A stretch of 64,000 bases of DNA from Acanthosoma haemorrhoidale (taxonomy: Eukaryota > Arthropoda > Insecta > Hemiptera > Acanthosomatidae). The stretch is from positions 119,657,866 to 119,721,865 of the forward strand of contig OV884011.1 in NCBI GenBank assembly GCA_930367205.1. Reading direction: 5' to 3'. The translations under genes and the position numbers were made by a program. Each line of letters starts with the position of its first letter. The first letter of the stretch is position 1. The notes beneath the pieces are model-generated. The model was not told where the DNA came from and did not search any database. It saw only the letters and a list, made by a program, of their open reading frames with translations. Below, in pieces: positions 45,426-56,863 of this stretch.

Positions 45426-48400
45426 TGTTATGCTCAACAAGTAATTTCAGCTTGCTATGTAGTCTCATCAAACACAGGGTCTCCTCCTCACGCTTTTGTT
45501 TTCCTCCAATATTACGTGTTAAAGTTACAGAGTATTGCATTTTACTCGTCTTAGAGATTAACATGTGTAACTTTCATGCTATAATTACAACTTTACTATC
45601 CTGGCAATAGAACAAAAATTTATTCAACATAAAGTGGGATCTTTGACTGTAGCAGTAACCGCTAATATTTAATTTGTGCAGAGTACTAAAGATAAAATAA
45701 AAAATGTGTTCGTATATACAAATAAAAGTCCCATGTTCTGCTTTAATTAAAAATATACACTGAAATAAATATAAACGAAAAATACACAAACGCTCTGATT
45801 CAAAATTGGGAAGCCATACATAAATATGTAAATAATGAAATTACCCAAATTAGATATTAAATGCTGCATAATGACAATAATAAAACATGGATTCTAACAA
45901 GTGATACTCTAGCTGCTATTCAGTCGGCTTTTCACTTGGCTATCCATGTCTTATACTTTCTATGGCCAACTGACACAAGATAATAAATTAAAATACTTAT
46001 CTTATATCTGACACGTTATCTACAAGTTAACAGCCTTTTTAAACCAAGGTGAGAACGCTGATCGTATTAGGTGGGTTTATCAAAAATAAATCAACCTCTA
46101 AAAGTTGAAAGTCGAACTCACGCCTGATCTTATCTCTTTATATGAAAACTAAACAATTTCGGGTATATTTTTTAAATGACTTTTACAATTGAGACCTTAT
46201 TTTTGCAATTCGTTGGAGTAATAAATAGATTCCTAACCTCTGGCTCATCTTGCTATTTGACATTGTTAGCTTGTTAAGGTATAATTTCTATTTGTTAATT
46301 TAAATGAATTTAGTAATAACATTTTGTATTATATACAGGAGGAAATGCGAATAAACAATGACAAAAAAATAAATAAAGTGACATTGGAATGTCTACTGTT
46401 CTTAAAAATAAGATTTTAATTGTTTACTTTTATCTGAATTTAGTTACTATTTAACAGGAGTTTAAATAAATAATCAAGTCTGACTATTTCATATTTACAA
46501 GTATATGCATTAGTTCTTAATCTATTATAATTAAATGCCTTTAAATATGATACCAAAAGGAATGAACGAAATCCATATTCATTTATATGTTTTTAAACTT
46601 ATGTATTTACTTATAAGTTTAAGGGCAACAGAGCAAGAGGATTTTATTTGTCAGAATTAAGTGGTGCTTTCGTCTTCAAGTATGTATACTTCTGGAGCAG
46701 AGCATAATTTTAATGTTGCTGTTTATCGTAATATTCTTCTGGTTAGGGAGACATTTCTATCTTTGGCCGGTAGCCAAACATCCGGAGACCACCCATTTTT
46801 CATCTTCTAGGGAATGCGGTCTCCACTGTGCCAAAGGGTGTCTTTGCCCCTAATTATACATAATGGAATTATCTTTGCAATGACGCAAGATAATGATTTA
46901 TTATTTTCATAAGTCACGGAAATATAAGGTTATAAAAAAATATCTATTGTCATTAGACGATTAAAAAAAAAGTAAAGGGAAATGATATTTGAACAACGGC
47001 TAGGTTTAAACTGTCTTTATTCCGCTTCTAATCCTCTATCTCTGTTTAGAGCCTTTGTTTACACGGGGCTACGTGGTATTGCCATACCACGAGCCTCAAC
47101 TTATACATATATATATTTGTATTAGAATCATTCAAATTTTATATCAAACAAAAGTCTCAAAAATCTGGTGAAAATTTGTGAATTGGTTAAGAATAAAAGC
47201 TAAATTTATACCGTTTAAAATGTAACATTTCAAAGTTAATTAGTACTCGATATCTTTCAGTCGTTTTGAGAATTGTTTTGCGAATGTATATTATAAGGTT
47301 TTTCTAAAATCATAATATCTTTGAAACTCATATATGATTGTGTTTGGACCTCTTTTGTTTAAAAAAAATAAATAATGAGCTAAAATGTGACTTAAATTTA
47401 TGAAAAATAAATATTCCTAATTTTGGCAAAAATGAATGTATTACTTACGTATTAAAAGCTTATCTATAAGGTGTGTTTGTCAAAAAATATAAAATTATTT
47501 TGAAATAAAAGTTAAAACGATTAAATATATTCACAGTGCTGTCTTCATCGGTTAATAATGGATACTTTATTGACGGTCTTCTAAATATTATTTTTTGAAT
47601 TTTAAGTTTTCCTGATTTGATTATCTTGCTTTTATTATACTGGTAAACTCTAATGATAGTGATTGGCAACTACTTAATATGAATTACTGTATGTTTAAAT
47701 AAATAAAACCATACGTATGTTTAAAAACGGATCAAATTTTATTAATTTATTGCAATATTTGGTTTGTTTTGTATATTCTATTTTAAAATCCGTTGAAGTA
47801 TCAAAGACTTATGACCCAATGAACGGTTCTCTTATAGTTTCAAAAACGGTTTTAATGAAAGGTTCGTAATTTTAGTCCACCGAATCCCAAACACAAATTT
47901 CGTATTATTGACAAGGCAGTGGACATGGAGAGGAGAAATTTTATGTCTCTCACTCGAAGAGAGAAATTCCTTTCTGGTTTTAAGAATAAAAAAACATTGG
48001 TACTCAAAAAAATTACGAACAAGAAAAAAATTATTTCATTTTGGTTCTCCATCGAAATGAATGAGTTTGTTTTCAAACATTTTTAAAGGTTGTTATTTGA
48101 TGGCGTAACGTTTTTTGAGTTCTAATTAGTACGAAACTGCCAGAAACAAGTTTTGTATTGGAATTGAATAACAGTTAGTTTGAAATGTTTTTTGTTTCCA
48201 GAAAACATTTTAATCAAGATTTTGTATTTTATGGTGATAAATATTTTCTAGAGCGAGTGTAGAACGTGGTAAATAGTTCCTAGTTCTAGCTAAATGATGG
48301 TTGAGAGTTATTTTTAAAAGCCCTATCAAAGTCATTTCAATAATCCTTCCCAATGTTGATGATAAGTCATACGATAAGGGATTCAAATTGACAGATTATC

Positions 48401-48599
48401 AAAACTTTAATTACATATGTGCTATATTTGTTTTAATTTATATAGAGTAGCATTAGTAATTATTTTTTGGTCCCCAGCTTATTTTAGTTAAAACCATGGC
48501 CTAACTTCCCAATAACCTATGTTTCAGTATTTTCTAACAAATTGAAGTAAGTTTCCTTTTTTTTCTTTTCGATCATTTACGGCTGATAATAATTTTCTG
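45426..48599. other. Long AT-rich intergenic stretch
   Basis: About 3.2 kb with no supported gene, no LINE or LTR match and no island apart from a weak patch at 46750-46850. ORFs here are short and AT-driven. Confidence 0.4.
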
Positions 48600-48890
48600 A
48601 AATGGGACTAGGGGACAACCCGGAGCGATGACAAAAGGCTTGGCAGCCGAGATGAGAGGAAGGAGCTGGGTGGAGGATTGCTCGATAGCCGGGAGGAGCG
48701 GCTATCGGCTGAACATGTTCCCGTGGGAGAGCGGACATGTGTTACCGGGATGCGGGCTTTTAACCGAACACAGGTCACGTTCTCTGCCAGCTAGAACTTT
48801 CTTCGCTTGGCCTCATCTCAAAGGACCGTCCTTAAAATTTCCTACCCTTCCTCAGGAGGAGCGAGTTGAAACCGTTAATTGCTGTTGAAT
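48600..48890. promoter_or_regulatory. GC-rich island containing a strong hairpin
   Basis: Complex GC-rich block with an 86-codon plus frame (48628-48888) that has no known domain. Inside it, 48683-48707 forms a perfect 9-bp stem. Also acaggtcacgtt near 48770, a nuclear-receptor-like half site. Confidence 0.3.
48683..48707. repeat. Perfect 9-bp hairpin
   Basis: cgatagccg (48683-48691) and cggctatcg (48699-48707) with a ggaggag loop. Confidence 0.85.
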
Positions 48891-49860
48891 GTCTCTTTTG
48901 TTGAGCGATAAGGCTCAATTTACATGTTTCTGGCTTTTGTGCGTGTTATAATTATACCAAAAGGACGGTAGTAGATTTGTTTGGCTTCATTATTTGAAAT
49001 TTACAGAAACCGTAATGAATTCACCTGAATATCTTAAGTGGTAAATTATTCCTTTAGCAAAAATAAAAACTATCTAATCTTTTCGCCTAGGAATGCTGCA
49101 CTTAATAAATATATCAATAAAATATAAGGAATCGACGCTATCTTCCATGGTTTATTATATTTAGTCAAATGAAATCAATAGATAGTTCAACCCTAGATAT
49201 TTTTCAATTTTAATTTATTTAGAATTTATTATCGTAATTTACGATTTTGATCAGAAAAAGTAAAATAATTCTTACTTAGGTCACTGAGACAGTTGAGATG
49301 TGTTCACTGTATTATTTTTTTGAAGGGTAATATAATGAGTGATAGATTTAACAGTTGGAAAAATATTTAAAAAATCTACATAAAAACAAGCAGAAATCAT
49401 AATAATATGTTTTTTTTAAAATAGTATAATCCTTATTAGAAAAAATGAAGATCCTAGAAAGGCAACTGATAATTGTGATAAAATATCGCGCTCATGCCCT
49501 GGTTATTGTAAATCATACATTTATGCTTTATTCTTACCGTATTTAAAGTACAATATAAATTCACATAATAAGTATATGTCTGTATTATTGACACATGAGC
49601 ATAGCCCAGGGATCGCCCAATCCACCCGGAGTAATGCAACGTTCCATGTTGGCTGTGGAGAAGGAGATGAGGAGGAAAATAATGAAATAAGTAAACAGTA
49701 TTAGTTAAGTCGATAAAAAATTAATGTTATTTAAACAACGCATGTTTTTTTGCGTTTGTAAATGTAATATCTCTTTTGAGGTCGTGCTTACTGCTAATTC
49801 TCTTTTTGATAGGTTTCGGACATGGGTGTCAGAAAAAAATAATTCTCTGTCTTGACGTGT
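48891..49860. other. AT-rich intergenic DNA
   Basis: No gene recognised. Confidence 0.35.
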
Positions 49861-49995
49861 ACATACTGCTGTATTGTAAGTAGCTTTGGTATGCTAACAT
49901 GGTGGCTGTTGCTAATTATGCGCATACTGATGTATTGTTAGTAGCTTTGGTATGCTAACATGGTGGCTGTTGCTAATTATGCGCATACTGATGTT
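49861..49995. repeat. 61-bp tandem repeat, about 2.2 copies
   Basis: The unit (starting gcatactg, containing gtagctttggtatgctaaca and tggtggctgttgctaattatg) recurs with a period of 61 bp: starts at 49861, 49922 and a partial third at 49983. The first two units differ at only a few bases, so the duplication is recent. Confidence 0.93.
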
Positions 49996-50984
49996 TTGCA
50001 CTCCTAATTTCCTTTTCTTTTGAATTACACGTGTAACTCTAAGCCGATGAAGCATATGTCACATTGTGTGTGTGGATTACCATTTTATGTAGTTTTAATT
50101 TTTTTTATGGTGTCACTTTGGATTTTCTTTGGAAGAAGGGTGACATTTATCAAATAAGATTTAATGTTTTGGGCTATTCTGACTAGATTAACGCGGAATA
50201 AACTTATAGGTAGAGATTCGATATTTTACAAACTTTTAACTTACTTAATTTGATAGAAGAAGATAATTAAATTCAAATTGCTTCCTGTCAGTACTAACAC
50301 AAATATCTGTAAATACTAAAACTGAGCTTATGATTAGATGTATTTGCCTTTACTTTGTCCAGATGCTAAATAAACTTTACAAAAGTTATGCCGGAAGAAT
50401 TTTGCTTATATGATAAAATAAACTTGAAAAATTCAAGAAAAAACGGTAGAAAATTATTGGATCATTATTGAGATTTTGCAGCATGGGGTAAGTGGAGACG
50501 AAGAATAGACCATGAACTTTGTATCATTAAATTGGGAACTCCATACTATTTGATATTATTTTTGGTTTGAGGATTGATTGTACGTTTTTGGTACAAGTCT
50601 TGAAACGATTATTGATGGCCGTTAGCTTAAAAAAATATGTACCCAAAAATCACATTGGATCCACAGAAATTGGTCAAATTGTAAATCGATAAATTCTCAT
50701 TTTTCAATTCTAATGAGAAGCTAATGTCAAGGGTAATTAATACAAAGCTCACTGCCATTTTACTCTCAACATTATAATGGATTTAACTCAGCCAATTATG
50801 TAACGTAAAATAAATAAAATTATATATCGGTGGAATATAAAATACCCTTCGAGAACGCCCCAAATAAAAATAATTGCAAATAAAAACCTTTAGCCATCAA
50901 TGTTGATATTACGTTTGTTTTAGTTTAGTTTGTTTCAAAAGACTTGAACGGAGAGAAATATTACCACTGCTAAATAGAACTGTT
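49996..50984. other. AT-rich intergenic DNA
   Basis: No gene or repeat recognised. Confidence 0.35.
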
Positions 50985-50987
50985 TTA

Positions 50988-51838
50988 ACTTCTTTATTGT
51001 GCTAAAATTACAATCTGCCTTATTAGACATTATTAAACTAATTGTAATAAATGTTCTCATTCACACCATACTTACAATTTTCATTTACTCGCTCATTCAT
51101 GTATCATAGTATTTACAACAGCCCTGTGACCTCCCAAATCCACATGGTTGTCACCTCCCTCGCATGCGAAAGAGAAACCGGAGTATTGGGAAGTCCCCCA
51201 CGGTCCTCCGTCAGCTGTGACGCCGGATACGAGTGGAGGCTGACGAAGAGCATGAGAGCCACAGACGCTCAAGACATGATTGGAGAAACTAGCCATTGCC
51301 AGGACTCTCACTGTTCCCTATTTATAGCAGGTCACGAGGCAACTGCCATTTTAGTCTCCGAGGATGATTATAGGGATGAGTTGCGCAGTGTAATGGCTGG
51401 GCTACGGGATTAGCGTGGTTGTATATATATCATGGAATTTTATGAACTTGGAAGGGATGAGTTCAAGAATGAAAGGTATATTAAGATCGTTATTAAGGGG
51501 GTTGTAGCTGACATAATTATTACTATTGTTCTCAGGACTTTTGATTGAAAGGATTGGATACACTTGATGTTCGACTTTTTTGCTGTCCCCCGTAGCTCTA
51601 ATCCGTACGTCCAAATTGGCTTAAGTATAACTTTGTAAATTAGTATTTTGTTTTCTATTGAGAGATGGGATGTCCTTTGAAGTAGTCTCTACGTTGTCCA
51701 AAGCGTCTATTTAGTTCTTGTCTTTTTAGCCTCGTATGTGGGTTCCAGGTCAGCCGTTTGTCGAGATGGAAGCCTAGTTACCGTACTAACTCGGATACAG
51801 GGAGAGGAATGGAATTTAAAAAAACTAGTGGACAAGAC
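50988..51838 (-). mobile_element. LINE family B copy, 5'-truncated, reverse orientation
   Basis: The reverse complement follows the LINE at 54025-55797 from its AGTCTTGTCCACTAG codons (54949 onward) to the cacaataaag end, with small deletions. One removes roughly 90 bp near 51500-51540, between the KKSNIKR and the HNDLN regions; stops are present. It is closer to the 54025 copy than the 1590 copy is. The frame at 51051-51413 is the reverse of its 3' UTR and coding end, not a gene. No convincing target duplication. Confidence 0.85.
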
Positions 51839-53989
51839 TGAACAGCTGACTGCTCCGGCACCCTCTAAGGTAAGATAAGAATCATCAGGCTACTACGGTA
51901 ACATGCCCATCTTATTGAATGGGTGCCCAAAAAATAATTGGCCACACTCTTTCACACACAAGCTACAGCTTATTAAAAAAAACCGACAAATCTAAAACCA
52001 ATGATTCCGTTCCTTTGATAAAAAATCAGGGATATCCAAAACCGAATGTGGAAGAAGTGTGAAAAAGGATGTACAGAAAACTATAACCCTGTATTTATGA
52101 ATACTATTGTGGAAGTTATAATATGTTCTCTTAACACACATATAAAAGAATAGCACATTGACTAAGAAGGTAGTGTCACACTTCTCTCGTGCTGTTTTTT
52201 TTAATTATTATTTTTGTACCCACCATACTCATTTTATACATTTTAATTTTTTTATTTATTGTCAATATGACTATTAAAGTCCGTAATTTATATCAAACAC
52301 CAATCATATTTTAATTAATGATGTTATTTTCTTTGTTATCTTGGTCAGAAACCAGTTCACTTCCATTTAATTTGTATTGATTAATTGGTCTCTATGCACT
52401 TTATTACATTGTTTTTTCTCTCTAAAACTTTATTGAAACGTTTTGTCAATGCTCTGGTAGGGTGTAGTGATCTAGGATAAGTATTTCATGATAGGGAGGA
52501 ATTAGGAAATATATCATCGAGTTCAGTTAGGTGTTAGATACAATGTATCATATGTTAAATGCAGTCGTTTCTCGTAAGTATTTTAAATGGCCAATTAATT
52601 AATTAATGATTATTATAAACATTCTGAGCTAGAATTCCTGACAAATAATGATGTTCTTTCATCTGAAACTAAATATATTTGAATTGGCTGATTTCCCTAC
52701 ACATCAGTTTGCCCTTTTTACTTCATATCAGCAAACTGCATAACGGCGTAAAATATAAAACAGCTAAACCTGTTTGACGGAGGTTAAAAATTTAAACACT
52801 TATTTCATTGTCAGTAGTAAGCAAGATAAGGGTTGAATATCATTTGGCGATAAGCTCAAAAACACTCATTATCATACTAGTACTCGAAAAATAATAAGTA
52901 TGACTTAAGTAAACGAGGTCAAGCGCCACTTATGTATCTACTACTGAATTAGCTAAGCTGATCACGTTTAATTTTCAAGAGATGATCCTTGTATACACAG
53001 TGACTAAAATTATCACCAAGATAAGTGATACAAACATTTATCAAAGCTGCTCATGTCACAGGACTAGAAAAAAAAATCAGTTCAGTTTCGTTTCATATTA
53101 TATATGAAATAGCTGTCTTAATAACTTCGCCAGGTTACCCTTGGATAAATATTTTGGAGAAAAAAATTAACACCGAACGAACAAATATTGTATCTTGTTC
53201 TTTGTTATTGATTAATTAATTAATTAGGTGTGTTATTTTAAGCCGTAGGCATCTCCATACCTCCGCAGACAAGCTACAAACCTATAACAAATAATGGAAT
53301 AATGCTGTTTTAGCCATTTATCTCGAACAGTTAAATAAAATCGTCTTCTCAAAGCTAGTTGCATTTCCTCTAATTTTATGAGCTCATGTGAATAAATTAC
53401 AGTGGTGGTTTTACACTTTACGAGCGACTGAATTTGAAACTTTTATGTCACTTCCAACGTCGCTATTGTGAAGGAGTAAGTGAATTGGAAAAGTTTTTTT
53501 TATATAACCCATATACATCTGAACGACTAATAAAAGAATATATCATCATGACATAAATGAATACAGCTATGAATAATTTATATTGTTATTTTTTCTCGTT
53601 ACTGGAGCCCATTCGATTTATAAGACAATTATAGCTATAACATTTTATGCCTTCTACTTACATTAAGTGATATTTTAAACATATTAGATAGGTACGTAAA
53701 TGTTTAAGATAATAAAAGTTACAACGGAAAGTTACGTTTAAAATTGTATTCCCTTGAATTGAAACCTCACTAAAAGATACAGCCTGGATCACACTAAATA
53801 TTATAATTGCTTTATAAAACCACCGTAGGCTTCAGCTTTATTAATATTTAAGTTAATTCGTAAATTTACTTTTAAGAACAGTCTTCACACAACTGATAAT
53901 TATTTTTTTTGAAAAAAGAGCTTTCGAGAGCTTTAATCTGATATCTTCAGTCATCTCAAAATAAAATAGAAAGTCATCTAATTTAACCA
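51839..53989. other. AT-rich intergenic DNA
   Basis: No gene, no island and no repeat shared with the rest of the window. Confidence 0.4.
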
Positions 53990-55477
53990 ATGCTTATTTA
54001 TATTTTGTCTTCAATTGTAATGTTTACTCACAGCACAACTGTGGAAGATTTCCTCACTTCACCTATTCCTCTCTCTCTTCCACCAAAAGCCGTTAATCCC
54101 TCTGAGGTCAAATACCTTCTGAAAAACTTACCTTACCGAAAATCCCCTGGATATGATCTCCTTACTCCTCAAATTCTCAAACAGCTTCCTCCTAAAGCCA
54201 TAATCTTTTTAACCTATATATACAATTGCATTATCCGAACGACGCACTTTCCTCTCCTCTGGAAACATTCCATTATTGTCCTATTCGCCAAACCCGGTAA
54301 ACCACCCAATGAAGCCTCATCTTACCGTCCAATTAGCCTACTCCCTATCCTCTCAAAAATATTTGAGAAACTCCTACTAAAACGTCTACTTCCAATTGTT
54401 GAATCCAAAAACCTTTTTCCCACACACCAGTTTGGTTTCCGCCAACGACATTCCACTGCTCAACAAGGCCTTCGCGTTGTTGATCACATCTCCTCAGCCC
54501 TTGAAACCACACAGTATTGCACTGCTGCCTTTCTCGATATAGCTCAAGCTTTTGACAGGGTTTGGCACGCAGGTTTGCTCTACAAGCTCAAAAGATATTT
54601 ACCACAGACCCTTTTCCTAATCCTACAGTCCTACCTTTCAAACCGCTTCTTCCAAGTCCGCTGTGGTTTAGAATACTCTAACTACTATCCCATAAGAGCA
54701 GGAGTTCCACAGGGCAGTGTCCTTGGCCCCATCCTCTATAACCTATACACCGCTGATGTCCCCTCTACTCCCAATACCTTCTTGGCCACATTTGCAGATG
54801 ACACTGCAGTCTTGTCATCCCACCCAGACCCCGACATAGCATCCCATAACCTTCAAAAACACCTTGACGAGATCGAGTATTGGTGCAATCAATGGCGGAT
54901 CAAAGTTAATGAAGCAAAATGCTCCCACATTACCTTCACCCTTTGTCGCAAGTCTTGTCCACTAGTTTATTTTAATTCTATTCCTCTCCCTGTATCCGAG
55001 ACAGTACGGTACTTAGGCTTCCATCTTGACAAACGACTGACCTGGAACCCACATACGAGACTAAAAAGACAAGAACTAAACAGACGCTTTGGACAACTGT
55101 ACAGACTACTTCAAAGGACATCCCATCTCTCAATAGAAAATAAACTACTAATCTACAAAGTTATACTTAAACCAATCTGGACATACGGAATAGAGCTATG
55201 GGGGACAGCAAAAAAGTCGAACATCAAGCGTATCCAATCCTTTCAATCAAAAGTCCTGAGAACAATAGTAAATGCCCCTTATTATGTCAGCAACAAAACC
55301 CTTCATAACGACCTTAACATACCCTACATTCTAGAACTCATCCCTTCCAAGTTTATGAAATTCCACAGTAGCCTTTCCAACCACCCTAATCCTGTAGCAC
55401 AGTCACTGCACTGCGTCACTCATCCCTATAATCCTCCTCGGAGACTGAAACGGCAGTGGCCTCGTGACCTGCTATAA
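53990..55477 (+). CDS. Reverse transcriptase domain of a Jockey-type LINE (partial ORF2)
   Basis: 495-codon frame. RT motifs in order: SPGYDLLTPQIL at 52-63, YRPISLLPILSKIFEKLL at 112-129, HQFGFRQRHST at 146-156, the first catalytic Asp in FLDIAQAFDRVW at 181-192, VPQGSVLGP at 239-247, FADD at 268-271 with the other two catalytic Asp, VRYLGFHLDKRLTW near 338-351, and the helical C-terminus ending KRQWPRDLL. All catalytic residues are present. The first 11 residues or so come from flanking host DNA and the target duplication (element sequence starts at 54025), so the ATG at 53990 is accidental and the real ORF2 began far upstream. No endonuclease domain, so it cannot move itself; expression is unknown. 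Confidence 0.93.
   Translation: MLIYILSSIVMFTHSTTVEDFLTSPIPLSLPPKAVNPSEVKYLLKNLPYRKSPGYDLLTPQILKQLPPKAIIFLTYIYNCIIRTTHFPLLWKHSIIVLFAKPGKPPNEASSYRPISLLPILSKIFEKLLLKRLLPIVESKNLFPTHQFGFRQRHSTAQQGLRVVDHISSALETTQYCTAAFLDIAQAFDRVWHAGLLYKLKRYLPQTLFLILQSYLSNRFFQVRCGLEYSNYYPIRAGVPQGSVLGPILYNLYTADVPSTPNTFLATFADDTAVLSSHPDPDIASHNLQKHLDEIEYWCNQWRIKVNEAKCSHITFTLCRKSCPLVYFNSIPLPVSETVRYLGFHLDKRLTWNPHTRLKRQELNRRFGQLYRLLQRTSHLSIENKLLIYKVILKPIWTYGIELWGTAKKSNIKRIQSFQSKVLRTIVNAPYYVSNKTLHNDLNIPYILELIPSKFMKFHSSLSNHPNPVAQSLHCVTHPYNPPRRLKRQWPRDLL
54013..54024. repeat. 12-bp target-site duplication, left copy
   Basis: aattgtaatgtt, identical to 55798-55809. Confidence 0.88.
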
Positions 55478-55797
55478 ACGCGTGACAGTGGGAGTCCTGG
55501 CAATGGCCAGTTTCTCCAATCATGTCCTGAGCGTCTGTGGCTCTCGCGCTCTTGGTCAGCCTCCACTGGCTAGTATCCGGTGACGCGGCTGACGGAGGAG
55601 CGTGGGGGACTTCCCAAGACTCCGCTTTCTCTTGGGTGGATTTGGGGGGTCTCTGGGCTGTCTGTAAATATTGTATGAATGAGCGAGTGAATGATGAACT
55701 GTAAATATGGTATGAATGAGAGCATTTATCTTAATTACTTATTGCCTTATAAAAGGCAGATTGTAATTTTAGCACAATAAAGGATTATAATAATAAT
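54025..55797 (+). mobile_element. LINE family B (Jockey-type), 5'-truncated, recent
   Basis: The element lies between two copies of a 12-bp duplication. It starts inside ORF2 just before the RT domain, keeps the RT to the stop at 55477, and has a 320-bp 3' UTR ending cacaataaagg plus a taataataat tail. ORF1 and the apurinic-type endonuclease are missing through 5' truncation. The intact frame and intact duplication show that it inserted recently. Relatives in this window: 1590-2305, 29010-29110, 35684-35720 and 50988-51838. Confidence 0.92.
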
Positions 55798-55809
55798 AAT
55801 TGTAATGTT
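55798..55809. repeat. 12-bp target-site duplication, right copy
   Basis: Pairs with 54013-54024; it directly follows the taataataat tail. Confidence 0.88.
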
Positions 55810-56174
55810 ATGTTAATTGTATGTCTAGAATAAAAAAAATCTTTATTCTTGCACTATGTCCCCTATGAATAATAACAATACACAAATAAATAAATCTCTG
55901 ACTAACAAAAAGAAACTATATACATTACGTAAGGGTTGGAAATGAAATAATTATAAAAACCTAAAATAATACCTCTCACTAAAAAATTTCATTCAAGAAT
56001 ATGTTTATATAAAAAATTAAAAAAACAGTGCAATATATAGTGAAATTAAATTTAAAAAAAAAGGAAAGGGAAAATTTATAGTAATAAAATTAAATATAAG
56101 AGTATTGGTGGTTACTATTTTCAAAGGTTTTTGCCGTATCGACAGAACAGTCAGATGATGGTAATCGTATATAG
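55810..56174. other. AT-rich intergenic DNA
   Basis: Overlapping minus frames at 56017-56299 are low-complexity and not genes. Confidence 0.35.
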
Positions 56175-56229
56175 TTAAAAAAATAATAAAATAAGGTGAT
56201 AATAATAGTAGTAATAAATAATACAAAGG
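56175..56229. repeat. 55-bp spaced direct repeat, left copy
   Basis: ttaaaaaaataataaaataa and the following gtgataataatagtagtaat to aatacaaagg recur at 56809-56863 with two differences. The copies are 634 bp apart and flank a GC-richer segment. Confidence 0.9.
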
Positions 56230-56808
56230 CCAGAATGGTGCCTCTGGGCGCACACACTGCGCTAAAAATAAAATCACTGTACCTATGGCGTTTTTTCAAA
56301 CGAAGCCGAAAAACTCAGCTTAGGTTTTAGTGGGAAGTTAATGAACCGTCAAACCCCTCCTTGAGCAACGCCTGACCTACATTGAAGCGGAAATAGCCGT
56401 TTACACAGGTAAGCTGCTCAAACCCCTGTAAAAAACTTTCTAGTCCAAACACCTCACTCCTCGGCGAGGATCTGCCGTGAGCAAAAAAAAACATCCTTAC
56501 CTGGGACAGGTGCACTCTAAGCGGTTTAGCAGACAGGGCACAGACTACCGGTGTTCGTTGGCAGGCCTTACGCACTTCATCAAACAGACTCCTGGAGTGC
56601 TGTTGGTTCGGAAACCCGATATCCAGGAGCGATGCTTTCCAGCAGATGTTTGGACAGGAGCAAGTAAGCCGAGACCCTGTCCTCGCTTACTTGCACAGGA
56701 GTAAACGTATTTGCCCCCTCAATAAAACCATATATGATCACAAAGAACTATTCAATACCCATTGGATTGCTCATGTTTAAAAATAGGTATATTATTCTTT
56801 CCAATGGA
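56230..56808. other. Segment between two direct repeats
   Basis: Partly GC-richer (56320-56710), with overlapping frames on opposite strands at 56327-56575 and 56477-56704, none with a known domain. A 10-bp hairpin lies at 56660-56694 (gcaagtaagc and gcttacttgc). It could be the body of an unknown small element bounded by the repeats. Confidence 0.35.
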
Positions 56809-56863
56809 TTAAAAAAATAATAAAATAATGTGATAATAATAGTGGTAATAAATAATACAAAGG
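56809..56863. repeat. 55-bp spaced direct repeat, right copy
   Basis: Second copy of 56175-56229. Confidence 0.9.

Noticed and set aside
48628..48888. 86-codon ORF in a GC-rich island
   Set aside because: No recognisable domain; GC-rich DNA has few stops, and the hairpin inside it fits noncoding DNA as well.
51051..51413. 120-codon plus-strand ORF
   Set aside because: It is the reverse complement of a LINE family B coding end and 3' UTR.
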